Shown: piece by piece, positions 24,530 through 34,867 of the stretch
How positions within the stretch are numbered: position 1 is the first letter of the stretch
Layout of the letters: every line of letters starts with the position of its first letter
From: Ottelia alismoides
Lineage: Eukaryota > Streptophyta > Magnoliopsida > Alismatales > Hydrocharitaceae
Direction of reading: 5' to 3'
DNA: 64,000 nucleotides
Assembly (NCBI GenBank): GCA_037367405.1
Contig: JAZKJV010009787.1
Span: 310,001-374,000, forward strand
The notes under the pieces: generated by a model
Told to the model about the DNA's origin: nothing
The model's input: the letters and a program-made list of their open reading frames with translations, nothing else
Databases searched by the model: none
Position numbers and translations under genes: made by a program

Positions 24530-26984
24530 TGAAAACTCCGAATACCGAACATGGACTAAAATACAAATCTTGACTAAGACTGGACTTAATTGCAAAATCT
24601 GTACTTGTCCAGTGACCAAAAAATTCGTGTAAGGACCCCTTGGCATAGGTCTCATCGATAGCTTTCCAACGAGTCCAAGAACACTAAAATCCTACTTCGG
24701 AGCCTAAGTTATGGCCATTTTTGTGAGGAGGGGTCGGGGTACCCGGATCTGAATCCGAGTTTTACCCTTAAACCGCAATCCTCCCCTCATTTAGAATGCC
24801 CCAACTCTCTTCCCATTCAACCAACCCTCCCTCCTCCCCCTTTTCCTTTGCCAGAGCTCACCGGAGTGTCTCAGATCAATGATCCGAGACCACCCCCATG
24901 CAGAGAAGGTCCAAGGCATCTCCGTATACGGTTTTACATCATCATTATGGTGCTGATCGTGTTGTTCTTCATGGGAGAAGATTCCGAAGAATCAAGTCTT
25001 CTTGAGGTATGATGCTTCCTTCCTCTTGCTGCAGGTTCCACGTGACTTTAAACCTATGTGCTTGAATCCCCGTAGAACCATATTATTTCTCGCGGTGTGG
25101 TTTATTTAAGGTGATTGTTGATGCCATAATATCTGAGTTATAATCCATTGTATGTAGCATCTTTCGTCAACTTCATTCTTCTTGAAGGTAGTTTATCTCA
25201 TTCTTAACTGGTTAGATTCGTGAGAATCTGTTTTCCGTCGGTTCTTATAATTTTTTTCTTTGGGCATTAAGGTGAGGTACCTGGAACTTATCTATGTCTA
25301 ACTTATGGGGGAAAATCTAAGTTTAACGCATACACAATGCAATTGGATGTAATTTGGGAGGTTGAAGATGTAAATCCTAACTCTATCGGGCACATTTCCA
25401 GATATGGACTAAATCTCCTATGGTTACTCATCATGCGATGCAAAAATTCCTGTAAACGGCATCGTTCTCTCTCTACTAGATCTGCACTGAGATGGTTGTC
25501 TGATATGATGTTCATCCACCAATTTAATTGGCAACGAGTAAATTGTTACTGCTTAAAATAATGGGAAAAAATGATAACTTGCAAATGACAATCTTACTTT
25601 TAGTCAAAGAACACAAAAGCCAGTCGTGATAGGCTTGATTATATTTAATTCCCACCATACTTTTCATTGGATGGAAGCCTATTTTTCCAGAATACCATCC
25701 CCTACACCATCTTCCTGGATAGAGAGAGTATCATGTGTGATAAAAGTTAATACAATGGCTCTCATATAATGTGAGAGCATCCAACTTGAAATAATTGGTA
25801 ATAGATGGAGACAGCACGTAAATGCTTCTCACATTTTCTCTGATGGATGTGAAGTATTCATTAACCATTGAACACTCCTTTTGATTTCACTAAATAATTA
25901 GACTGATGTAAGGTCCCACAACTGATGGGAATCATAGGATGGTGTCTTAAAAGGCATTCCCATGGAAACTTCTCAATTGCCAGCTTTTGTAAAATACGAT
26001 GATTGATTGTACGTACTTGTTCTTTAAAATATTCAGAGTGGTAGTTATGCTGACTACAACATCATCAAAATGATGCTTATCCTCTGATTTGAAGGTTCGG
26101 AAATAAAATAGCCTCGACACCCGGTGCCATGTTGCTTTAAATTGAAATCCAAAATGCAAGAAATTAACTATGATCATTTAAATTATAGTGACAAAAGATG
26201 CAGGGCACCACGTTGACAATTGAATTATGAGCTCATAGTCTTTAGGTAAATGATCTTATTGTTATTCATATGGTAATTTTGTAGTTTGCTTTATGGAATC
26301 TTTGTTTCAATTTCCATATCCCGCGCAACTCAAATTCACATTTTTTTAAAACTTGTTGCGTTATCCCTGTGTAGTGAGTATGTTTTGCATATTGTGTTTC
26401 ATAGAGTTTGATTATTAACTCGCAAGCTCCAGGATTGGACAAATATACACATTATAATCACTCTTACAAATGACGGGAAGTCCTTTTATGATCCTACATG
26501 ATTATGCCAACTATTCGAATATCTTATATGGTTGCTAGCAACGATCATATTAATGTGATTACACTTTTAGTGAAGGGATATTTCATGGTAATGGAATAGT
26601 GGAGTAGTTTCCATCAAGGGAGAGGGGCATGCACCCTTGGGGCCCTGATAGAAGCCTAAATGACCGCTATCCCAACTACTATTGTAGCAGCGATGGTTGG
26701 GGGACATGTTGCTTGGCACATCGAGGTGCTAATCTGACGGTGTTGGCCTCGACACCTGCGTGGTTTCGCCCGGTGCTCGAACGCGGGCCATGTAGTAATG
26801 GTTGGTTTACTAGTGTTTCGCTTGTCCCTTAGAGCTAACACTCGTGTACAAGCCAATGTAGGCCACATTGGTCAGTATTTCGAGTGGGAGCGCTAAGAGG
26901 GGTTCCGATAAATGTTGTTGATGAAGTTGGGAATGGGACGTGAATCTCCTGTGCATAAGGAGGATTGGATTGTCACGATGATTA
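24530..26984 (+). repeat. Tekay 3' LTR, truncated
   Basis: The LTR begins TGAAAACTCCG and aligns with 4125-4966 plus 15561-17203. It lacks the last roughly 750 bp that the 5' LTR has at 17204-17962. The homology stops in the middle of TGTCACGATGATT at 26984, and the next base belongs to a minus-strand Athila element. Short open frames at 25303-25561, 25947-26177 and 26629-26868 lie within LTR sequence and are not genes. Confidence 0.85.
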
Positions 26985-27560
26985 GTCTGCTCAGAATCCT
27001 CAAGATGCTCTAATCGGGAGAGATGATCCGCCACCACATTCTTGACTCCAGGCTTATCCTTAATCTCTATGTCGAACTCCTGGAGCAGAAGGATCCATCT
27101 GGTCAATCTGGCTTTGGCATCCTTCTTTGCCATGAGGTACCTGATGCCGGTATGATCAGTGTATATGGTCACTCTGATGATGTAAGATCTGAACTTATCT
27201 AGGGCAAAAACTATGGCTAGTATCTCCTTCTCTGTGACTGTGTAGTTCCACTGTGTGGCATCCAATGTACGGCTAGCATAGTGAATGGCAAATGGGACTC
27301 CATCCCTCCTCTATCCCAGCACGACCCTTACGGCAAAATCGGAGGCATCCGTCATGATCTCGAATGGGAGAGACCAATCAGGCGACTGGAGAACAGGAGC
27401 CTCTACAACACATCTCTTGAGTGTCTCGAACGACGAAAGATACTTGTCATCGACAAGGAACTCTTTGTCTTTCGTCAGCAGATCAGTCAACGGCCGGGCA
27501 ATCCTACTGAAATCATGAATGAAGCGCCGGTAGAAACTGACGTGCCCCAGAAAAGACCGT
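26985..27560 (-). pseudogene. Athila-minus RNase H (3' truncated)
   Basis: Read on the minus strand: FLGH-type connection, DASDFAVRVVLG with the first RNase H Asp, [20 protein letters not shown] with the catalytic Glu, [12 protein letters not shown] with the last TDH motif, and [16 protein letters not shown] stop follows VVLG where Athila-A has Gln. The open segment 26985-27265 covers the last two thirds. The sequence stops at EDSEQT, two residues into the linker before integrase, because of the junction with the Tekay LTR. Confidence 0.85.
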
Positions 27561-27562
27561 AA

Positions 27563-28474
27563 CTACCGCAAGTTGGACGGCGGTGCGAGTTTTCTAATGA
27601 CATCTACCTTGGCCGGATCAACCTCCCTGCCCCTATTGGAGATGATATGGCCATGCACCATCCCCTTAGTCACCATGAAGTGACTCTTCTCCCAAGACAG
27701 CACAAGGTGAACCTCAATGCATTGCAGAAGGACTCGGTCTAGGTAGTCAAGACAGGAGTCGAATCCGTCGCCGTAGACCGAGAAATCATCCATGAAGACC
27801 TCCAAGCATTCCCCCACTATGTCCGAGAAGATAGATAGCATGCATCTCAGAAAAGTCGCAGGGGCGTTGCATAGCCCAAATTGCATGCGTCTGAAGGCGT
27901 ATGTGCCGAAGGTACAGGTGAAGGTAGTCTTGTCCTGGTCCTCGGGAGCGATGGCCACCTGGTTGTAGCTGGAGTACCCATCCAAGAAACAGTAGTGGCT
28001 CTTCCCTGCCAATCTCTCAATGATCTGATCTATAAAGGGCATGGGGAAATGATCCTTATTGGTGTCTTGGTTGAGTCGTCTGTAATCCACGCAGACCAGC
28101 TAAGAAGTGGGTACTCGGGTAGCGATCTCCTCTCCAGACTCGCTGACTACTGTAGTGATGCCCGTCTTCTTGGGAACCACATGCAATGGACTGACCCACT
28201 TGGAGTCGGAGATGGGGTAGATAAAATTGGTGCTCCACCATTTCGAAATCTCCTTCATGACAACCTCTCTCAGATTCGGGTTGAGCCACCGCTGGAACTC
28301 ACGTGACGGCTTCGCCTCATCCTCGAGATAGATATGGTGGGAGCACAGGGCCGGACTTATCCCCTGGAGATCGGCTACGCTCCATCCTATCGCCTTGCGG
28401 TTCTTTTCAAGAACCCCCATAAGACGGGATTCCTGCTCTCCAGTCAAATCGGTGGACATTATGACTGGGTACAT
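27563..28474 (-). pseudogene. Athila-minus reverse transcriptase
   Basis: The upstream part (28100-28474) has MYPVIMSTDLTGEQE, KNRKAIGWSVADLQGI, CSHHIYLE and SPLHVVPKKTGIT. After one stop near 28098-28100 the core is open from 28090 to 27563 (175 codons): MDYRRLNQDTNKDHFP, HYCFLDGYSSYNQVAI, TFGTYAFRRM, GLCNAPATF and the catalytic VFMDDFSVYG at about 27783-27797 with both Asp. The frame ends at PPSNLR followed by a stop. The motif set is that of Athila RT. It keeps Gln in YNQVAI and Trp in LSWEKSHF, both TAG in Athila-A. Confidence 0.88.
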
Positions 28475-28561
28475 CTCATGCTCACCCGCAAGGAACCTAT
28501 ACTTCAGCGACGCAGGAAGTGGCTTCAGCTCTGGACAACTGGGTGCTGGTGGATCTGGCCT

Positions 28562-28966
28562 TTAAAAACTCTGAGTGAACGCTGCCAAATCCGCACGGGA
28601 GAACTGAAACTCTCGCTCAAACTCTGAATCTGGAGAAGGCTGCTCTGTTGGACTGTCTCTGCTCTGCTCGGCATTTACCTCTTCCCTAGCTGCAGGCTCA
28701 GTGAAAGTCAGACATGGGATAAGATCATCAAACTTTGCCCAATCAACATCTGACTCCGAGGGATCTGTATCATCATCACAAAATAAATCTGTCTCACGGT
28801 CAAGAACCAGCTCTGCTGCCTTAACGGTATCCTGGACCAGGAATGCGCTCTCCAAGCTCTCCTCTGCTGGTGTCTCTGCATCAGCGGACTCTGAAGGTGA
28901 GAGGATGGCATGTGCGACTGGATCTGCCCGTACTGCCTCATCATCTGTAGTCACGAAGTCGCAGTC
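28562..28966 (-). pseudogene. Athila-minus acidic domain between protease and RT
   Basis: This 130-codon open stretch is rich in Asp, Glu and Ser. It contains PAEESLES, an acidic run ending DPSESDVDWAKFDDLIPCL, and ends FSRADLAAFTQSF. The same domain with the same landmarks occurs in Athila-A (34352-34867) and Athila-B (43897-44274). I do not recognise a known fold. Its position between protease and RT and its conservation in three copies suggest it was part of the ancestral polyprotein. Confidence 0.65.
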
Positions 28967-29404
28967 CTAGTGGATGTCTGGCTCGGCATCTGTCATCTGC
29001 TCTGTCTCGGAAGTAGTCTCTGAGCATGCTGCATCTCTGACTCTGATGTCCTTGACCGTCTCTATTTGTACACTCTCGCCCTCGACGCAAAAGTATACCT
29101 TCCCTCTATCATGGTCGATCACTGCCTTGGCTGTGGCCAAGAATGGGAGACCAAAAATGATGGAGGTATCGGTCACTGACTCAGGGATCTCCATGTCCAA
29201 CACTACGAAGTCCACGAGGAATTGTAGGCCCTGAATCGTGACGACAACGTCCCTCAGCAACCCCTTCGCCCTCTTTACAGATCGATCAGCAAATTGAAGG
29301 ACTGTCCTGCTCTGTCGTAGAGTGCCCAACTCGAATCGGTCGAGAAGGGCTGCCAGAAGGAGGTTGATCGATGAACCGCTGTCTAATAGAGTGCGATCGA
29401 ACCT
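28967..29404 (-). pseudogene. Athila-minus aspartic protease
   Basis: The active-site segment LLDSGSSINLL has its Asp codon at 29381-29383, in a frame that shifts relative to the gag open frame. It is followed by the second half at 28967-29329: TVLQFADRSVKRAKGLLRDV, VDFVVLDMEIPES and FGLPFLATAKAVIDHDRGK. This is the retropepsin of Athila-type elements, which normally reads LGRPFLAT. It would cleave the polyprotein. Confidence 0.8.
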
Positions 29405-30541
29405 CTACTCTTTGATGTGGCATCTGACATATGGGGCTCTTGAATCTGGCCTCTTGGCCGGCAAATGGTTCTGGATCGCGAAACAAGTGGCTTTGGTCAG
29501 CACATGGATCTCAGACTGGTGGTTCCTCTTCTTCCTCCTAATTGTGGTCCTGTCTCTGAGTGATCTCTGGAGTAGAGGGATGTGTTGCAAAGCCTCCTGA
29601 AGAGTAAGCTGAATGTGGAAGCGATCGATCATCTGCTGGCTGAACTCTTCCTGCTGCTTCTTTTTTGGATTTTCAGTTTTCTTCCCCTTCCCCATGTGGA
29701 GTGCTCTAGGGAAGGGGATCACAGGGTCCTTCTCAGATGAAGGACTAGGAGAGGGTGTAAGCTGCTCGACGACAGGATCCACACATACATCAAGCACCAC
29801 AGGTGCACCATAAGAAAATAAACCCTTTCCTTTATTGCCAGAAGTGTCCTGAGATACATGAACAGAAGGAAAGACTACAGGAATCTCAGAAGTAAAAATG
29901 GTGGCATCAGCACCACCCTCGGCATGTCTTGCGGCATCAGCATCACGCTCTGGCTCCGCAACATCGGTGGCATCAGTATCACCGTCATCATCTCTTGCGG
30001 CATCAGTATCGCGCTCCTCCTTCTCGTCTAGCGCTCTGGAAGTGTCCTCGGGGTGTCGCTCAGACGAGGCGCCGCCTGCTGGCATCCTACCGCTCCTTAG
30101 TGTGACAAAATCAGTATCAAACAAATATGCAGACATATCTCCAAATGTGTCACTAGGAGTGGCATACTCTGTGAAATCTACCTGCTCAGATTTCCTCTTG
30201 AGGTTGTTCGGATTGGGCTCGATCTGGGCAGGTATGGCGGCCTTCCCTCTCACAATCTCCCGCATCTCCTTGCGGAATTCGTCCATCTCCAGTCTGAAAG
30301 TAGACTGTTGATCGGTAAGGAGGCGGGCTATGTCATCCAAGGCGGGGCTCTCATAGGATGGCCCATGAGAGCCTGACGGGTGGCCTCGCTGGTAGTGAGG
30401 CTGCTGTGGCTGGTGCTGTGGGTGAGAGGGGTATGACTGGGGATGATACTGCTGATGAGGCTGATCACGCCTCCAAGACTGTCCCTGCTGATAGGGACGA
30501 GGACCATACTGCTGTGACTGCTGCTGCTGCTGCTGGTACAC
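29405..30541 (-). pseudogene. Athila-minus gag, C-terminal half
   Basis: A 378-codon open frame starts with a Gln/Pro-rich region (residues 1-60), followed by a basic stretch (GKAAIP, NLKRKSEQVDFTEY, residues about 100-130), FVTLRSGRMPAGG (about 145-160), an Ala/Asp-rich region (165-240), and a C-terminal part with IDRFHIQLTLQEALQHIPLLQ and EIHVLTKATCFAI that links to the protease. No CCHC zinc knuckle is visible, although many Athila gags have one. The ATG is simply the first in the open stretch; homologous sequence continues upstream in another frame. Confidence 0.75.
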
Positions 30542-31654
30542 TGGGGGCTGTTGCGGCTGGTGATCTCTCTGATGGCCGTACTGGCCACCCTGACCTGGAG
30601 ACTACTGCTGGGAATTGGCACCTCTGGGCGACCAACGGAATCCGGGATGGTCTCGTCGGATACCGGGCTGTGGGCGGTCTTACCAAATCCTGTTGACGTC
30701 CATCAACAGCTCGAGCTCAAAGGTGACTGGTGGGAGTACGGCCAGAGGCTGATCCGGCTGGTATACCACCACCTACGTGTCTGGAGATGGCGGTGACTGG
30801 TAAGAAGGTTGCGGCTGCTGGTACAGCTCCGCCTGTACAAGGTGAACCTGTCTAGGCTGCTGGTGGCTGGAGTGCTGGGACGAGTTGTCGGTGCTACTTG
30901 GATCGCCTCGTACCGGAAGACGAGGCTGGGAAGCCGTCTGTGCCTCTTGGAGACACATGAGATGGGTCTTAAGGTCACTCAGAGTCTGTGCCATCTGCTC
31001 CATCTGCGTGATGCCCTGGCACTGCTTCTTCTCTATGATCTCCATCCGGTCCAGCTTCTCACTGATGATGCCCATGTCGGCGGCTGTGTACTCGGCCTGT
31101 GCTACTACCGCTGACGAAGTGGATGGACCGGTGTCGACCCATGCGATCCTCTGATACTGCACGATCTGTGGCTGAGGGCGTCCCTGTGTGTAGAGTCGGG
31201 TCTGGGACATCACCATATAGTTCTCTGACATCTCCTCGTAGATGGCCCAGTCCTGATCATGATCCTTGGCGAAGTAGGATCCGCCACAAGAAGAATTCAC
31301 CAGGCCCTGTAGCTCTGGTGTCAGCCCGCAGAAGAAGCTCTGAACAAGGTTTGGCTTCAAGATCTCATGGTGCGGGCATCTATCTATCAACTCTCGAAAC
31401 CTCTCCCATGCCTCGTGGAATTGCTCATTGGGGAGCATGGAGAAGTTGCTGATCAGGGCCCTTGCTGCATTCGTCTGCCCGAGTGGATAGTACTTGTTCA
31501 AGTACTCGGTGCGGAGCTTCTCCCAGGTGTAGACAAACTTCCCCAGATGCTTCAGCCAGGTGGCTGCTCTGTCTGCTAGTGAGAAGGGGAAGGCAATCAT
31601 GCATATGGTATCCTCGTCCACCTGCCTGTCATGGACTGTGTTGTAGATCATCAA
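30542..31654 (-). pseudogene. Athila-minus gag, capsid region
   Basis: A 293-codon open frame (30773-31654) matches the retrotransposon gag domain: IAFPFSLADRAATWLKHL, WEKLRTEYLNKYYPLGQT, NEQFHEAWERFRELIDRCPHH, then VQSFFCGLTPELQGLV and SSCGGSYF, all typical of Athila-type capsids. The C-terminus becomes Gln/Pro/Ser-rich (QPQPSYQSPPSPDT). The sequence between 30542 and 30772 continues gag in shifted frames. The protein would form the particle shell. Confidence 0.85.
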
Positions 31655-32119
31655 GAACTCCTGTAGGTGGAGATGGAGCTCCTAAGTGGCGAGCCCATGG
31701 AACCGGGGGAGGAGCTGCAAAGTGTTTGGAGGGAACTTGAATTCTCCCACGATGGCTGGTAACCCGACCCAACGGTGCGTCAATGTCGATATGGGGTTGT
31801 GTAACTCCCGCATCGGTCTCGGCTAGTCCGGTGTTGCCGCTGCTGCGGCGGCTGCTCCTGCGGCTGCGGTTGCTGCTGCCATGGCTGTTGCTGCATCATC
31901 GGGTCTCCTCGGCCCGTCTCCTAGCCCATGCTGCTCGCGGTCTGCTCTCAACTGCTCCATCTCGTGCCTCATCTCTATCATGAAGGCTCCTTGATCCCTC
32001 AACTGCTGCCGAACTATCTCGAGGGAGGCGATCAGGGTGGAGTTGATCGCACCCTGGTCCAAGATGAAAGTCTGCTCTGGTCGGGGACCTCCGGTGCGAT
32101 CGTCACTGCTGTCGGCCAT
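31655..32119 (-). pseudogene. Athila-minus gag N-terminus
   Basis: The frame opens at 32119 with MADSSDDRTGGPRPEQ, has a helical, charged stretch (residues 20-65) and then an alanine run encoded by GCN repeats up to the stop at 31823. The sequence 31655-31822 connects to the capsid frame after a frameshift. This Met is the likely polyprotein start because non-coding leader lies upstream and no longer frame extends it. Confidence 0.65.
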
Positions 32120-32356
32120 GGTCTCTGCAAAGGCAAAAGACCCAAACTCAGGTGCCGATAAATCAATCTACGGTCTCTCATTTGGCACTAGCATCTCAGA
32201 AGAAGGGGGGTTGAGGGGGAACAGGGTGGAGTTGAACTCGGGTTTGGAGAGCGGGACTCGGCTCTCGCGAACCAACCTAGATGAGCGGGCTGAAGACCCA
32301 GATCATGTGTCTCCAGGAGGGACCGACAGCTTATCAGCCCCATCTCAGGTCACGGG
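32120..32356 (-). other. Athila-minus leader fragment
   Basis: About 240 bp upstream of the gag start on the minus strand have no coding signal and no match to the 5' LTR or PBS of Athila-C. The segment ends at the junction with the plus-strand copy. Confidence 0.5.
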
Positions 32357-33610
32357 TTGACCCTAGCAGCAATAGCTCGAACCAGTCCTCCACCCAGTAC
32401 ATACAGGTTCACCATGTTCAGGCGGAGCAGTTCCAACTACCGTAGCACCAGTACATTTAGCCACCAGCGTCTCAGGACACTCAGATGGTGGTGTATCAAC
32501 AATATCATCCCCCTGACAGTTCTTCCTCCAACCCCTTTCGAGCAGGAGTTGTTGTTGGAAGTCAACGGGATTTGGCACGACCGACAGTAGCTATGGATCT
32601 GTCGGGATCATCCTGGAATCAGGTGGTCAACCGGAGGTGCCTCATCCCAGCAGGAGCCTCCAGCTCAGGGTAGGTAGTTCGGCTAGCCTCAGCAGCATCC
32701 CCAGTTCCCACACCAACTACAGCAGCAGCATTACCAACAGGGTCCTCGTCCCTACCAACAGGGACAACCGTAGAGGAAACACCAACATCATCCTCAGTAG
32801 TACTCTCAGTATCACTCTCATGCTTCCCAACAGCAACCTCACTTCCAGAGAGGCAACCCGTCCGGATCTCATGGGCCATCCTATGAGAACCCAACACTCA
32901 GTGAACTAGCCCGCCTTCTTTCTTATAAGAAGGCCACATTCAGGCGGGAGATGAACGAGTTCCGTCAGGAGATGAGGGAGAACATCAAGGGCAAGGCTGC
33001 CATACCTGCTTTGATCTATTCAAACCCAAACAACCTAAAAAGAAAGTCTGAGCAGGTACAGTTCACAGAGGTTATCAGTCCTAGTGATTTATTGGGCGAT
33101 ATTTCTTCATATACATTTTATGTCGACTTTGTTACACTTAGGAGCATTAGGATGCCAGCCGGTGGCACCTCGTTTGAGGGACGACACCACGAGGATGCAG
33201 GAACTCCAGACGAGGAGGATAACGATGCCGATACCGCTCATGATGATGATACCGGTAGTGCTGATGCCACTAATGATGTTGATCCAGCTAATGGTACTGA
33301 GGTCATCGTGTCCCCAGTTGTAGAGGGTGGTACTGATGCCACCAGAGATGCAGATGCTGAGATAGATTGCAGTGTTGGTACCATAGTTCCTGATGTCGTG
33401 GGTGGTACTGAGGCTACCCCTTCTATCCAGTTGTATTTCCTCCAGTTTCCGTACCCGGGGACTCTATAGAAAATAACAATAAATTAATAAAGGAAAGGTT
33501 CTTCATATTCGAGTCCATATGTGATGCATATTTCTTTTTAGCAGTAGGGACTCATTCCTAGCCTTCTATCTAAGGAAGGCCCAGCCATCCCCTTCCCTCA
33601 AGCACTCCGC
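32357..33610 (+). pseudogene. Athila-A gag, C-terminal part
   Basis: It starts within the Ser/Gln-rich part of gag (VDPSSNSSNQSS, matching the minus copy's GDPSSTDNSSQHSS). It carries several frameshifts and a few stops up to 32950. From 32951 the frame is open for 172 codons: MNEFRQEMRENIKGKAAIP, NLKRKSEQVQFTEV, FVTLRSIRMPAGG and a long Asp/Ala/Thr-rich region to the stop at 33469. The minus copy shows the same blocks. Positions 33470-33610 are a poorly coding linker homologous to 43024-43220 in Athila-B. Confidence 0.75.
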
Positions 33611-34270
33611 TTGACTAAGGGGAATAAAAAAGAAAATCAAAAAAAGAATCAACAATTAGAGTTCAGCCAACATATGATCGATAGATTTTATATTCAGCTG
33701 ACTCTACAGGAGGCACATGATTACATCCCCCTCTTTCAGAGGAACCTGAGAGAGAAGACCATTATCTGCAGGAAGAAGAGGAACCATAATGCAGAGATCC
33801 ATGTGCTCACTCGGGCCACCTGCTTCGCCATTCGGAACCGTCTGCCTACCAAGAGGCCAGATGCAGGAGCTCTCTATGTTAGATGCCATATTCATGAACA
33901 GATATTTTATCGGACTCTACTTGATAGCGGCTCTTCTATCAACCTCCTTCCGGCCGCCTTACTCGATCAATTCGAGTTTGTCCATATTTGACAGAGCATG
34001 ATAGTCCTTCAGTTTGCTGATAGATCTTTCAAGAGACCGAAGGGGTTGTTGAAGGGTGTGGCCGTCACAATTCAGGGCATGAAATTTCCCATGGACTTCG
34101 TTGTGTTGGACATGGAGATCCCTGTGTCTGTGATCGATAGCCCCGTCATTCTAGGACGTCCATTCTTGACCACAGCCAAGGTAGTGTCCGACCATGATAT
34201 TGTGAAGGTGTACTTTCGCATTGAGGGAGAGAGTATACAAATAGAGATGAATGATGAGACTAGAGCATGA
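33611..34270 (+). pseudogene. Athila-A aspartic protease
   Basis: The open frame 33611-33991 contains IDRFYIQLTLQEAHDYIPLF, EIHVLTRATCFAIRNRLP and the protease active site LLDSGSSINLLP, with the Asp codon at 33923-33925. A stop in EFVHI-QSM separates it from 33998-34270, which continues TVLQFADRS-type sequence (VLQFADRSFKRPKGLL), DFVVLDMEIP and VILGRPFLTTAKVV. All retropepsin landmarks of the Athila family are present, so only the stop and frame change inactivate it. Confidence 0.82.
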
Positions 34271-34867
34271 GATTCAACTTGCTCAGAGCGGCACAGTGAT
34301 TCAGAGCAGATGAAAGAGGTAGAGTGAGACATCCACCAGGAGTGCAACTTTGTGATCACTGATGATGAATCCGCTTGGTCCGATCCTGTTTTACAAGCCC
34401 TCCTTTTACCTTCAGATACTGCAGATTCACTGATCCCAGTGGAGGAGAGCTTGGAGAGCACACTCTTGGCAGAGGACACATTCGAGGCTGAAGACCGTGT
34501 TCATGATAGTAAGGCAGAATATATTTCTTGTGATTCAGATTCAGATCTCTCGGAGTCAGATATAGATTGGGCCGAATTTGATGAGTTATTACCTTGTCTG
34601 ATTCCAGCAGAGCCAACAGCTGAGGTGGAGACTGAGCCGACACATATTACAGATACACCAGCAGGACAGTCTACACCAGTTTTTCATGATCAACGAGAAT
34701 TATCTTACGCAAATTTGGTTGCATTCACTCAGACATTTCAGAAGCCAGATTTGACATCTCCCAATTGTCCAGAACCGAAGCCCTTGTCGCAATCGTTGAA
34801 GTATAGGTACCTTGCGGGTGAACATGAGATGTACCCAGTCATTATCTCAGTATATTTGACTGGATAG
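34271..34867 (+). pseudogene. Athila-A acidic domain between protease and RT
   Basis: The 171-codon open frame at 34352-34867 is rich in Asp, Glu and Ser with landmarks WSDPVLQALLLPSDTAD, PVEESLES, ISCDSDSDLSESDIDWAEFD, YANLVAFTQTF and, at its end, the RT lead-in HEMYPVIISVYLTG. A TAG follows at 34865-34867, where both other copies read GAG (GEQES); this is a transversion, unlike the more frequent C-to-T type stops. The function is unknown. Confidence 0.65.

Larger units (their letters stand above)
4125..26984 (+). mobile_element. Ty3/gypsy Tekay/Del-like chromovirus, nested
   Basis: This is a plus-strand gypsy element with domain order gag, zinc knuckle, protease, RT, RNase H, integrase, chromodomain-like tail, which is chromovirus order. 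The LTRs begin TGAAAACT at 4125 and 24530. The 5' LTR is split by copia-2; removing that insert gives a total of about 3.24 kb, within the size known for Tekay-type LTRs. The 3' LTR is truncated by about 0.75 kb at 26984, where a minus-strand Athila element begins. The interior of about 6.6 kb contains a 1.9 kb insertion. Several stops, a shortened gag and a lost integrase catalytic residue show that the copy is inactive. Confidence 0.88.
26985..32356 (-). mobile_element. Athila-like Ty3/gypsy element, minus-strand fragment
   Basis: This minus-strand element runs from its leader (32120-32356) through gag, protease, acidic spacer and RT to RNase H, and is cut off at 26985. It has no LTR, no PBS and no integrase core. 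Protease (LLDSGSSINLL, DFVVLDMEIPES) and RT (FMDDFSVYG) are of Athila type. It is homologous over about 3.9 kb to Athila-A in the opposite orientation and meets it head to head at 32356/32357. It keeps several codons that are stops in Athila-A and is the best preserved of the three copies in RT. Confidence 0.88.

Noticed and set aside
28701..28970. Ser-rich plus-strand open frames at 28701-30311
   Set aside because: Antisense shadows of the minus-strand Athila gag-protease region, whose acidic codons read as Ser-rich on the other strand.
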